In this document: positions 1 to 11,400 of the stretch, piece after piece
How the letters are laid out: every line of letters begins with the position of its first letter
Numbering within the stretch: the first letter of the stretch is position 1
Assembly (NCBI GenBank): GCA_030765045.1
Contig: CM060963.1
Span: 73,910,117 to 73,974,116 of the forward strand
Length of the DNA: 64,000 nt
Direction: 5' to 3'
Source: Tenodera sinensis
Lineage: Eukaryota; Arthropoda; Insecta; Mantodea; Mantidae
Translations under genes and position numbers: made by a program
Notes under the pieces: model-generated
The model's input: the letters and a program-made list of their open reading frames with translations, nothing else
Database searches by the model: none
Told to the model about the DNA's origin: nothing

Positions 1-207
1 ACACATATGCATTTATTTCCTAACGCCACACTGCTTAACGATCTACACATTCCAAGAATAAAAGAAGAAATTATTTCCCGTAGTCTTCCATATCAGCAGC
101 ACTTAAGAAACCATCCGAAAGTCCTTGCCATCAATCTACTAGACAACAGTACTATGGTAGGCTGTCTACAGTGCGGTAGCATTTTGAACCTGCCCATTTC
201 GATTTAG
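1..207 (+). pseudogene. LINE pol C-terminal remnant, cut by window edge
   Basis: An open frame from about base 7 to the stop at 205-207 gives some 66 residues resembling the tail that follows reverse transcriptase in jockey-type LINE polyproteins. Its features are a 'DLHIPRIKEEI' stretch, a 'LRNHPKVLAINLLDN' stretch with the usual 'HPN/K...LLDN' pattern, and a stop soon afterwards. Only the last part of the protein is inside the window, so the start and the catalytic domains cannot be seen. The clade call is by resemblance from memory and not by a search. No target duplication can be checked because the 5' end lies outside. Confidence 0.5.
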
Positions 208-2871
208 CTACCTTTATTTGTAACACCTTTACTGAATGTTCTGATAAGAGCAGATTGTAAATTTGCAGTCAATGCAATAAAAAACATACATTTATTTCCC
301 TGTTCCACTGGAAATTAGCTATAATGCAACAATCCCATAATGGAAGCTATTAAGATAATTGATCATCAATTTATCGATCCGTATTCTAGATGCCCTTCGA
401 TATGTGAACTTTGATTCAATTTCGGCAGGTGCTGATTTTAAAAGATGGGTCGAGAAATGTTTATTAATGAATTTGAAGAGGTAGAATTTAGTTCCACACC
501 TTTTGATATCATGGAGGAGGCGAGGAATATAGAATAATTTATACATTAACAAGGTAGGATAACAGATTCTGTGTTTTCAAAGTCTTTGTTATTAAAGCTT
601 CGTAAAATATGTACAGAGATTTTTTAAATTTAATTTTAAAGAATGAAAACAGTGAAATAAAGTTAATATAAATACATATTATTGTATATATAATCCGTTT
701 TCAGCACGGAAATCTGTATAGAAATTTCGATACTGATTTCTAATGCAAACGAACACATTGAAATATAGGAGAAGAAAGCTTTCGATTCCTCTGTTTGAGA
801 CTGATTAACTATAATGTTCAACTTATGCGCGAATCGGGATGAAAAGTATACATTTCCTTTTTACTTTCTTTGCCAATTAACTACACCGAAAATAACTATT
901 TATACCGGAATTATTGAGGGATAGTGTTAGAAGAGTCACAAAGAAATTATATGAAGAAAGACAATTTTTGAATAAATAATTTCCGTGCGTTAAAATCAAT
1001 CCATACTGTAAATAAACTTGAGTTAAACATTTGTCTTGAAAAAAGGGCCATCAGGAAGTTCCGTGTGGAGTAAAAGAATCCCGTTGAGCCAGTGCAATTA
1101 ATGCAGTTAGGGTTGTGAAATCAGACAGAGAAGAAAATCATTAACTCAAGGCCATACCCGGAAATGAGGCAGTATATGGGAAATTGCTAGAGCACACAAG
1201 TAAATTATGAAAATTAGAAAGACAACAGCCATTTTTGGAACGTTGCTGGTCACCGAGTGAAAAGTTGTGCTTCATAGAATAAGAAACTTCGAAGTTAGCA
1301 GTATAAGTAGAAACGGTGATGGTGATAGCGATGGCGGTGGTGGTGCATGTGAAATCATACTGGGTGGAAGGAAAGTCATTACATTAATTTAAACCAGTGG
1401 TAGATCTCGGTATTTGGAACACATTTTGTATCTTACATTTTTGTCTCTCACAATTTCCTACGGATATATTTTAGTTTTGTCAAAAACAAGCTGGCAACAC
1501 TGCAGATTGTATGGGTGTCACTGTCCCTAGTTCAGTACATAAACAAACATCGTAACGGTGTGTCTTGAAAACAAACTATTACCCTTACTTCTCCTTTCCT
1601 ATTTACTGTTCGAGTGTAGACCAGCCACGAACGTCAACTTCAAACACATTACACAAAAGTGAAAGTGCCCGATCTTTTTATATCCATAAACCAGTTCAAT
1701 TCACTGACCAACTCAACGCAACGTTGTCGACTTACTCCATTCCTGAAAGAACAGCTCGGGGTATTCGTCCACGTCTTTTAAGAGATTAATTATTTCGTAA
1801 CCCGTGTTATATCCCTTAATTACAATCGAAGCTTTGTCAGAAATAAGTTACTCTACGATTCTTAAAAGTAACAAACTGTATCTTCCTACATTCTTGTGGA
1901 ATTACGCATCCAATTTGAATAAAAATCTATTTTTTTAAATCAGCTAAGGACATATTGGAAGGAATGTAATGACTTCTCTCCCACCTTATATATGCTAACT
2001 GCAAACAGTTGGTGGATCTGATGGCTTGCAGTAGAAATTGTGGAATAGCGAAGAAGGTATAACATATTGCTTTTTTGTTTTTATTTAGCTAATTACTCAA
2101 GGTTAAGTTTTAACCTCTGTAATAAAGAGTGAAAATAATTATGTGCAAAAAAAAAGTATATATATAAAAATAAAATAAAAAATAAGTAAATAAATAATAC
2201 ATGCATTTGGAACGATTTCAACATTTGGACTACAAGGGAATTAATATTAGAGATTTATTATATTTTATTTGTATTTTAGTGGGTAGAGAGTAATGCAAGA
2301 ATGACTTCAGGTAATTTCACAGAACATTCTCTGAAAAACATTTGCTGTAACAAACATAAATAGACTGTGAAGTAATAATCCCCACCAGACTTTCCAGGAT
2401 ACATTTTGGGACAACGTGGTAAAATGCATGGACGCGGGAAATGCATCAGAGGCTTTTTCCATTCCGCATACGCATCCATAACGTGTGGTTGTTCGGAAGC
2501 TTGTGGCCCCTACCCACCCGGGAAATCACTTCCGATGCGCGGGCATCCATAAGATGGATTGCATTACCCCGGATGATATGGTAACGATATGATGATAGAC
2601 AGAGGGGAGCTATAACTTCAGTCCCGTCGCATATATCCTGCTTTTCTGCAAAATCGCAGCGTCATATCCCATGAACATGAGTTTCGTTACAGCTGTTTGG
2701 CGTTAAACCAAAAGCAGCTATGTGCTACATGAAACAGATTACTTTGTCTTATGTTTAGCAAAGATTATTAAGCGGAGGACACATTGAAAATTATGCGCAC
2801 AAGCTCAGTTTTCCACTGAATATCTTGCTGAAACAAATTAAAAAGCACTCTAGATAGTATCGTGAGATTGA
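208..2871. other. AT-rich DNA with no recognised feature
   Basis: The only structure I see is simple sequence: a GGT/GAT-rich purine stretch near 1313-1346 and A-rich runs near 2148-2200. Short open frames at 1565-1789 (+) and 2276-2479 (-) show no domain I recognise and look like chance. Confidence 0.5.
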
Positions 2872-3085
2872 GATTGAGCGAGATGACTCCGCGGTAACAT
2901 TTGAGGCTCGTATTCAAGAGGTCGTGTGTTCGATTTCCGGGGCCAACCTTCCTGATCCGTAGGTTTTTCGGGAGTTTTATCTAATAATAAGGAAAATCCT
3001 AGGAAGGATAATTACATTCCTCAAACTTCCCGTCCCTCCATTCCATTTCACCTCGATTTCAATCCGGTCCTTCAAGTCGCAAGTG
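2872..3085 (+). mobile_element. Probable tRNA-derived SINE
   Basis: A B-box-like sequence, TGTTCGATTTCC, at 2927-2938 follows a degenerate A-box region around 2884-2900 ('gactccgcggtaaca') at roughly tRNA spacing. A non-tRNA body with C- and T-rich stretches follows. This is the usual layout of a tRNA-headed SINE with an internal Pol III promoter. I see no clear target duplication, and the 3' boundary is a guess. No second copy was found in the window. Confidence 0.4.
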
Positions 3086-5839
3086 TTGGTGATGTGCGAG
3101 TTTGGCGCTGCTGTGCGGGGACTTTGCGAACTGTAACTGCTGTTCTCGGAAGATGGTTCGCGTTGTCGCCTGATCGGTGGCCTCTTGGCGTACTCTGGTG
3201 TCGAGATAAATCGCCAGTACAGGTTAGAGACATTCACGCTGACTCGTGCTACTCGTCCAGGTTCGAATATGCCCGTAGAGTGCTCTCATCTCATCCCTTC
3301 CTCCCGAGGTCTGACAAACTAGTTTCAACAGTTGTCTCACTAAGAAATCTCCACCGTCCATACACGACCTCTCTTTCCTCTACCTCAACCTCAAGTGAAT
3401 AGTAACCTGAACATTTTAAACAAATAATACCATGCGTTTTTATGTACAGCCGGCCATAGATTGCGTATATGCGAGTTCGCATACACTGCAGTGACCTCGT
3501 TAGGTCTCAGTTAACTCACTACCAAAGGCGATGAGCACGGCTGGGGTGATCGACTGGAAATGTAAACCGTCACTTGCTCTTTTCTTCTTATGTGAAGACT
3601 AAAGTTCTTCATTGGGCATCTCAAAATGAAAGTTTATTCAAGGCATCTGTGAATTATATTACATGATTCTTATATCACCTGAAAAATTCACGCTTGAACA
3701 GAGATTTTTATGTATAATGTAAACCTCAAGGACTTTTATGTAAATTATATAAGGAACTACGGTGTGTGTGAAAATTTCATTCGACGATATGAAACGTGCC
3801 TCAAATTAGATGGCCATTACTTTCAACACAACTTACAGTAAGATTAACAGTGTTTATAGTAGCGCATGTCACATCCTTATAAGTAACACGGGAGTTTTGG
3901 AAATGGGAAACCCTACAATTTAAACACACGGTGCGCGAACACGCATAGAAAGAGATGCTCTTTTGTATCAATATATGTGAGACCTGAAAATTCATTATGG
4001 ATAGAGGAAATCGTGAGACTGTTACACATCAGACTGCTTCGCAACAATGTAAGAACTATATAAAACTTCACAATATGAAACGATTATATTCTAAATATTT
4101 TACAATAACCATAGAATATGGTAGATGATATGCAAGCAAAACTCAATTAAAATCAGGAAACTTTTCAAAAACGTTGCAGCATCGCAGAGACAGAGGGTGA
4201 GAGAGAGAGAGTGTGTGTGTATGTGTGTGTGTGAGAAGTGGGAAAGAGAAATCTCGTGGTATCATATAGTTCAAGATAAAGCTATAAATTGGATCTACAA
4301 TAATGCAGATGTCCCATGGTCCAACTTTTTGGTCAAGAGCATTGTTTACAACAAAAGTGCCTGAGACATGGGGGTTGGATACAGTTTCGCTGCATGTAAT
4401 TTCTGTCCTACTTTCTGTAACCAACTCCACTGGGTTGCATCTAATTTTTTATGTAACGACATGAAAAAAGACAATCAACATCAATAATGTAACCATAAGG
4501 CGGACTGTGCATGCAGTCAGCTGTCAGCTGTTCTGTATGGCAGCTGTTTTGTATGTACGGAATTGAATTTATGATGAGCATGGTTCCCTAACCTCAATTC
4601 GTTCTGATCAGAGCCAATACACTTGGACCTGTTCTCTTTGTAACTAAGACCATGTCTACTACCGTCTCTTACTCCTGTTACATCTTTTCTTCCTATCGAG
4701 AGTTATGGAAATATATTCCAAATATATACTTAGCATGGCAGTCGCTATATTAATATTTACGTCCGCTATGTCTATTTCTCACGCTTGCTACGTGAACAGT
4801 AATTTGTTTTTGGATCACAGAGTGACAGACATGTTTGTTTGTGTGTGTGAGTGTGTGTGTGCATTGTGTGTACATTGATACCAAAAGGTTTAGACCGTGG
4901 GACACCAGCTTAAGAACTTTTGGAGAAAAGTCACTGAAGCACGTCACCACATACAACCTACAGTGCACTTCCAATATGACCTCAGATAGAAATAAATGAC
5001 GGAGAGACCCAAAGGGCAAACATATCCTGATGATGCACGTTAATTGCAAGGTTAGAGTCCCAGAATGACACTTATTTAGGCGCCGGCGATTCTGCATTAA
5101 CTATTTTGAACCTCAGCGTCCCAGAACGAAGAGACAGCTTGTAAGGGCACCTGGTAGCCACAAGCACTAAACGCCGTCTCTTGGTCATACAATCCTGAAG
5201 CAAATGAGATGAGTAGGTAATTATGAGAATATGAAACGACACACGAAGTTCGCGGTAGAAGAGGAACCAGTCCAGTATTCGCCTAGGGATCTGGGAAAGC
5301 CTCGAAGAAAGTGTTCAAGAGTGGCCAGCCCGCCAAGATCGTTTTGAATATATGTAGGAAGCTGCTAAACTGTACTATATTAATACCTCCTGACGGTGAA
5401 AACCTTACGACTAATGCGTATGTAATCACAGACCGACAACACTCCAATTCTATCTGGAACACGATTACCTGGACTCTGTCTCACGCTGTTTCCCCTCACC
5501 ATTTGACTATCCCTTTAACTATCCAGTTCAGTGACTGGCTGTCCTCAGATTCAGTTTTATTAAAAATGGAGAGTAAGTTATGTTTTTACCCAATATTTCT
5601 TTCTTTCTCTATTCTTTTTAATCTGTTTAAACTATAGTTTTTAAGAGATGGTATAGTTCAAGGTGTATTAGAAGTGCGATACACTCACCTAAAGCTGTTT
5701 TACTACTTTAAAATCTCACTGGGAAATCGTTTACAATAAAGTTTATTAGTATCTTGATAGATTATACGTACTTTCAGATAACATTTATTATTACAGAAAG
5801 TTTTCAGGTATAACAAATATAACAAATATAATCGGAACT
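3086..5839. other. Non-coding stretch with one short microsatellite
   Basis: Nothing here is recognised as a gene or transposon. A short compound (GA)n(GT)n tract sits at 4196-4234. Small frames near 3094-3402 (+) and 4750-5097 (-) have no recognisable domain and no repeat partner in the window. Confidence 0.5.
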
Positions 5840-5847
5840 ATTTCTAA
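5840..5847. repeat. Left target duplication of hAT element 1
   Basis: The 8 bases ATTTCTAA lie directly outside the CAG terminus. They match ATTTCTCA at 13047-13054 at 7 of 8 positions, as expected for an old hAT insertion. Confidence 0.75.
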
Positions 5848-6247
5848 CAGGCGCGGCTCCTCAGGGTAGGCAGGGTAGGCATTGCCTATCCTATCGTAAT
5901 ACATCAACAAATAATGTTTAACTATAATTCTGCATTTTATCATTTGAACCGTCATTTTCCCCTAAATTGCAGTTCAAGAAAAGTTTTCTCGGTTATAATG
6001 ACCAGCACATGGTCAAATCCTTTAATCTCAATTCCGATTCATCAAAACTGCGCTGCGTGTTTGAAACGCGCGGCAGAAATGATACGCATGGAACCTGGGT
6101 AGTGGAGAGCAGGCTAGCTTAACCTCTGCCTGCCCGGCCCCATTTCCTCAGTACGAGACCCTTGAACATGGATAAGGAAACATTCCGTCTGTATATGCAC
6201 TCCGAGCATGCGTAGACGCGTATGCCAGCAGTGCGAACACTTGCCTG

Positions 6248-6259
6248 CCCAAATGCGAA
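6248..6259. repeat. Target duplication 5' of the LINE
   Basis: The 12-mer CCCAAATGCGAA here is repeated exactly at 12312-12323, just after the LINE tail. Because the tail itself is made of C/A/T repeats, the leading CCC could belong to the element. The safe core of the duplication is AAATGCGAA. Confidence 0.9.
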
Positions 6260-6297
6260 CCCCTCCGAAGGAGTGTCGCCTTGTCGTGGCGGAGGGG
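6260..6297 (+). promoter_or_regulatory. 5'-terminal nested stems, possible HDV-like ribozyme start
   Basis: CCCCTCC (6260-6266) pairs perfectly with GGAGGGG (6291-6297). Enclosed directly against it is GCC/GGC (6278-6280 with 6288-6290) around a TTGTCGT loop. That is the order of P1 and P3 in HDV-like self-cleaving ribozymes, which sit at the 5' ends of several insect LINEs. I could not build a convincing P2 or P4 or place the catalytic C, so a simple hairpin in the leader remains possible. Confidence 0.3.
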
Positions 6298-6891
6298 CTC
6301 AGTACCTGAACCAGACGGCCTACTAAGTGTCATTTTGACTACTGGTAGGCAAGAGGTGAGGGGAAGCTAAGAACATTCCAAACGGGTAGATGGGGCTCGT
6401 TAGTCTTGGTTGACAACTCATCTAGGAGAAGAGGACTCCGAAATCAAACTCCTCCAGGGGCTCCTACTACGGTAGGTACGGGTTTGGCGTACCCATGGCC
6501 CCGAGCCATACTCTCGATTGGGTTCCTCCAAGAGGTGAGAGGGCACATGCCAAACGCCCAATCAACTTTGGTCCACTTTTGTGTTTGACCTCCCACCTGT
6601 TACCTCCCTGTACACAGTCTGATGGATAACCTACGCGCGGGTCGTCGGAGGATGGGGTGACGCAAGGGGTGACTGGGTAATCGCGTAAGTCCCAGCCCCT
6701 GGTTATCATGTAGGATCTGTGTGCGTATCCGCTGATAAAGGTCAGTCCCGGGGAGGGGCCATTGCATGAGCTGATGCACTCCTGAAGGCGATTGGGTCCC
6801 TCTGTCTATACATTGGGAGGTGAGACCCTAGGGTGAGCAAGGTCCAGGCCAGGACTCTCACCCAAGCCGGGGTGGCGCCCAGGATGTGAGC
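6298..6891 (+). other. LINE 5' untranslated leader
   Basis: This leader has higher GC than the surrounding DNA and many repeated GGTGAG/GGTAGG-type words. It presumably contains the internal Pol II promoter that LINEs of this group need, but I see no recognisable initiator or downstream element. Short frames on both strands show no domain and are not counted as genes. Confidence 0.6.
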
Positions 6892-8370
6892 ATGCCATCG
6901 GAGACATTTGCAATGGTGGAGGATGACATCGCCATGAGTTCTCCAAAAACTCAAAATAAAAAAAATAAAGTGTGTGTAAAGGAAGTAGCAGAGTCGAGTG
7001 GTCCTCGCTACTTAGTTATATCTCGCACTGAGGGAGATAAGAAGTTTTTGTCGGTGAGCCCATTTACTATACAAAAGGGTTTAGATAACATTGCTGGTCC
7101 AGTCAAGTCATGCACTAGATCTCGAAATGGCACGCTCCTGGTTGAAGCACATTCAGCTACCCAGGCAGCTAAGATATTGAAAGCGAATATGCTAGCAAGT
7201 TATCCAGTACGCGTCGAGATGCACAGAACCTTGAACTCCTCGCGCGGTGTGATAAACACCCGTGCATTGGAAGGATTATCCAATGAGGAGATTCAAGAGA
7301 ATCTGACGGAGCAAGGCGTTATACACGTTTACCGGGTTCAGCGTAAAGAAGGTGGTGAGTTAAAGCCAACTAATACCCTGTTCCTGACCTTTGATCGGGT
7401 AGATCTCCCGCAAAGGATTAAGGCAGGGTATGAATCCATCGAAGTTAGGCCGTTCATCCTGAACCCACTCAGGTGTTTTAAGTGCCAGCGCTTTGGACAT
7501 ACAAGTGAGCTTTGTAAGGGACTAGCTACATGCCCTCAATGTGGAGATGAATCCCACGATGGTGCATGTACTACAGCTCCTACATGTGTGAACTGCAGAG
7601 GTGAACATCCATCTAGTTCCCGAGACTGCCCCCGCTTTGCAGAGGAAAGAGCGATCCAAGAGATACGGGTTAAAGAGAAAGTGCCCTTCTCAGAAGCCCG
7701 GAAGCTCTTGCGTCTACGTCAACCCTCTGTTCCCAGATCCGGAACCTATAGCTCAGTTGCAGCTAAAGCGGTAGCGAGCAGAGAGATCGCAACTCAGACC
7801 AGCGATTTCAATAGGGCAACAATTTCTGAAAAAACACTTGTTGCCCGCAGCTCTATACTAAAGCCTTCAACATCAGCGCGCACATCTGTATCAACGTGTA
7901 CAAAATCTGTTGGTGAAAAAAATTCAACTGTTCGATCACCAACGAAAATGCCAAACTCGACACAGAAGACTAGCAAACCTGTTATTAACAATGGCTCGCC
8001 GATAAAGTTTAAGAAGAACTACACAAAGAACGATTTCCTCAAGGAAGATAAGGCTCGTCCCAGTACATCAAAGGGATATAAGAGTCCAAGGAGATACCCT
8101 CGAAGATCCTCTTCTGGGGAATCTTCAGGGGTGGACTCAGACCGGCGTCTTTCATCTTCGCCGGTCCCCATTAGCAACCGGTTCGAGACACTCGAACCCA
8201 AGTTTGCTATGGGAAGACGCACGTCCTCGGCAGAGGACATGGATTTGGACCAATCTGCCCACACTGGGAGACCCCCAGTGGAAAAGAGGCGCGAAAAAGC
8301 GTCCGAAAAGAACGTCAGTCCAAGAGAGAAAAGGGCTAAATTAGTTCGACAACCGCCTGCTCCAAAGTAA
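6892..8370 (+). CDS. LINE ORF1 gag-like RNA-binding protein
   Basis: This 492-residue protein should coat LINE RNA and form the retrotransposition particle. The first ATG in frame is at 6892; a GTG two codons upstream is not a plausible eukaryotic start. The middle carries three zinc knuckles. Counting from the ATG, these are CX2CX4HX4C at about 195-208, CX2CX4HX3C at 214-226 and CX2CX3HX6C at 232-246. A basic 'FAEERAIQEIRVKEKVPF' helix follows, as is usual in I-type gag proteins. The N-terminal third has a 'RSRNGTLLVEAHSATQAAKI' stretch typical of the gag fold before the knuckles. The C-terminal 230 residues are Ser/Lys/Arg-rich and look disordered. No stops or frameshifts are seen. Confidence 0.9.
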   Translation: MPSETFAMVEDDIAMSSPKTQNKKNKVCVKEVAESSGPRYLVISRTEGDKKFLSVSPFTIQKGLDNIAGPVKSCTRSRNGTLLVEAHSATQAAKILKANMLASYPVRVEMHRTLNSSRGVINTRALEGLSNEEIQENLTEQGVIHVYRVQRKEGGELKPTNTLFLTFDRVDLPQRIKAGYESIEVRPFILNPLRCFKCQRFGHTSELCKGLATCPQCGDESHDGACTTAPTCVNCRGEHPSSSRDCPRFAEERAIQEIRVKEKVPFSEARKLLRLRQPSVPRSGTYSSVAAKAVASREIATQTSDFNRATISEKTLVARSSILKPSTSARTSVSTCTKSVGEKNSTVRSPTKMPNSTQKTSKPVINNGSPIKFKKNYTKNDFLKEDKARPSTSKGYKSPRRYPRRSSSGESSGVDSDRRLSSSPVPISNRFETLEPKFAMGRRTSSAEDMDLDQSAHTGRPPVEKRREKASEKNVSPREKRAKLVRQPPAPK

Positions 8371-8413
8371 TGAAGAGTTACCTTGGAATTACCTATCCCA
8401 TACACAATGCAAT

Positions 8414-11400
8414 ATGACTATCCTACAATGGAACGTACGTGGCATTCGAACTCAAAGGCCAGAACTGGAGCTCTTGCTCAAAGAAAACGAACCTCTGGTC
8501 GCATGTTTGCAAGAGACTAAGCTGCGTCCTCGAGACGCTTTCCATCTAAGGCGATACACCCCAGTACGGTGTGATGTCACACCAGAAGAGGGTGTACCGG
8601 CACATGGCGGCGCTATGATACTTGTCAGAGATGACGTATATATGAAAACCCTACCTTTGCACTCTGATATACAATCAGTTGCTGTATGGATTAAACTGCC
8701 AAACATACATTTCACCATCTGTAATGTTTATTTGCCTCCGTCCCATGACTTCTCGCACATTGATTTAGAAGATCTAGTTTCCCAGTTGCCAACTCCGTTT
8801 CTGTTGGTGGCAGACTTCAATGCGCACCACCCACTTTGGGGTTCAAGTCGCGCTTGTGCGAGAGGTACACTCATTTCCGATTTCTTGGACAGTCACAACC
8901 TAGCTCTCCTCAACACTGGAGAGCCTACATTCATTTCGGACTCTCATAACAGCTTCTCGCACCTTGACCTTGCAGTTTGTTCACCTCAGTTGGCAGTCTC
9001 CTTACAATGGAATGTCATCTCTAATTTACACTCTAGTGACCACTTCCCATGTCTTATTAGTCTCTTGACGCAACATACATTTTCCACTCGTATGCCCAGA
9101 TGGCGTTTGGACCATGCCAACTGGAACCTTTACACCCAGTTGGCTGTCTTTACCTACAACGAGCATGACTCAGTAAATAATTTGGCGCAGCATCTCACGG
9201 AGACGATTCTCTCTGCTGCTGAACAATCGATTCCGCGGTCGACTACACACCCCCGTCGATTTCCCGTTCCCTGGTGGACGGAAGAATGTCGGAATGCCAT
9301 TCGTGCTCGAAGGCGTGCACTTAGGGTTTTCCAACGTCACCCTACTTTGGAAAACCTAATCGAGTGCAAGAAAATGCGCGCCAGGTCCAGACAAGTCATT
9401 AAGGATAGCAAAAAGTCATCATGGAGCAAATTTGTAGCTTCATTTAACCGACACACACCTTCCTCGGTTGTGTGGGATAGATTAAGGCGTGTTGCAGCTA
9501 AAACGACCCAAATACCAATAGCGGGACTAAAAACAGCCACAGGAGCTGTTGTTGATTCATTTGAAGTGGCCAATACCTTTGGCAGTGCTTTCGCACAAGT
9601 GTCTAGCTCGGAAAACTACTCCCCTGAGTTCCTTCCAATTAAAACTCAGGTGGAATCTCAAGGCTTCTCGTTTCGTTCTAGAAACGTAGAAGATTACAAT
9701 CGCCTTTTCACCACGGCAGAGCTGGAGTATTCCCTGAAATCTTCGCGATGTTCAGCACCAGGACCGGACGGTATTCATGTACAAATGTTACAACGGCTCT
9801 CTCCTGAAGGTAAGGCATTCCTGCTCGAGGTCTATAATCGTGTTTGGGTTGACAGTATACTCCCAGAAAATTGGCGGGAGGCCACCGTTATTCCCATCTT
9901 GAAGGCTGGGAAGGACCGTCATCTTCCCTCCAGCTATTGTCCTATTTCCCTCACCAGTTGCGTTTGCAAGGTGATGGAACGCATGATCAATGGACGATTG
10001 GTATGGTGGTTAGAAAGTCGTAACCTACTGACTAACATCCAGTGTGGTTTTCGACGACGCCGTTCAACTGTTGACCATCTTGTGTCAATATCGACACAGA
10101 TAATGGACGGCTTTATGAAGAACTGTCAAACCGTTGGCATATTTTTCGATCTTGAGAAGGCTTATGATACGTGCTGGCGAGCAGGGATTCTACGTTTCCT
10201 GTATGCCTGGAACATACGTGGACGCCTACCACTTTTCATTCAGGAGTTTATGAAGGACCGCTTTTTCCGAGTAAGGGTCGGCTCGGTTTTTTCTAATTCT
10301 TTTGTTCAGGAGGAGGGAGTACCTCAGGGTTCGGTGCTAAGTGTCACGCTCTTTGCTATAGCAATTAACTCCATCTGGAAATGTGTTCCACCTGGAGTTT
10401 CGTCATGCCTATTCGTAGACGACTTCGCTGTCTATTGCACTTCTCAGCACACGGCGTTCTTACAACGGCGCCTGCAGCAATGTTTGGACAACCTTAGAGA
10501 ATGGAGCGTGAGAAACGGCTTCCGTTTCTCAACTGAGAAGACAATCTGCGTTAATTTCTGGCGCCGTAGGAGACGATTACCACCTTCGCTCCGATTTGGT
10601 CCAGATGAACTTCCTTTCGCAGAAGAGACGCGCTTCCTGGGTTTGATCTTGGACAGGAAGCTTAGTTGGTCGTCGCATATTGCACAGCTAAGAGCGAGAT
10701 GTGACCGTTCCCTAAATATTATGCGAGTACTGAATGGCAAATCGTGGGGAGCGGATCGAACAATTTTGTTGCGAATATATCGCGCATTGGTCCGATCCAA
10801 GCTAGACTATGGGTGTATTATTTATTCGTCAGCACGGCCATCTGTGCTGAGAAGATTAGACGTGGTCCATAATAGGGGCATCCGCATTGCAACAGGAGCT
10901 TTTCCAACAAGCCCAGTGGTGAGCCTTTACGCCGAGTCCGCAGAACCTCCTCTGCAATATCGGCGTGAGATTCTCTTGGCAAATTATGGTTATGCGCTTA
11001 GATGTATGCCTAAGCACCCAACGTTCGCTTCTTTTTTCACCACCACGCTAAGAGAACGATATAGAAATAGCACCCTTAATCCAAAACCTGCGGGGTTCCG
11101 TTTCCAAGAGCTCCTAGTGAAGCTTGGAGTGGAACTGCCTGTGATGTTCGCCAAGGGCGAGAGACTTTACCCCCCTTGGCTATCTGGTACACCCCATGTA
11201 GATCTTGGGATGACCATACACCAGAAGTCCACGATGCCTATTTCAAGTATCCGCACGTGTTTCTTAGAATTTTTGTCAGGTTACTCTGACCGTAGATATA
11301 TTTACACCGATGGATCAAAGAACACCAACGGTGTTGGATGTGCTTATGTTTATGGAACCGAACCATATATATTCGGTTTTCCAAATAGCACTTCCATTTT

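Noticed and set aside
4143..5097. Minus-strand frames of 95 and 115 residues
   Set aside because: Both run through GT-rich simple sequence and lack any domain.
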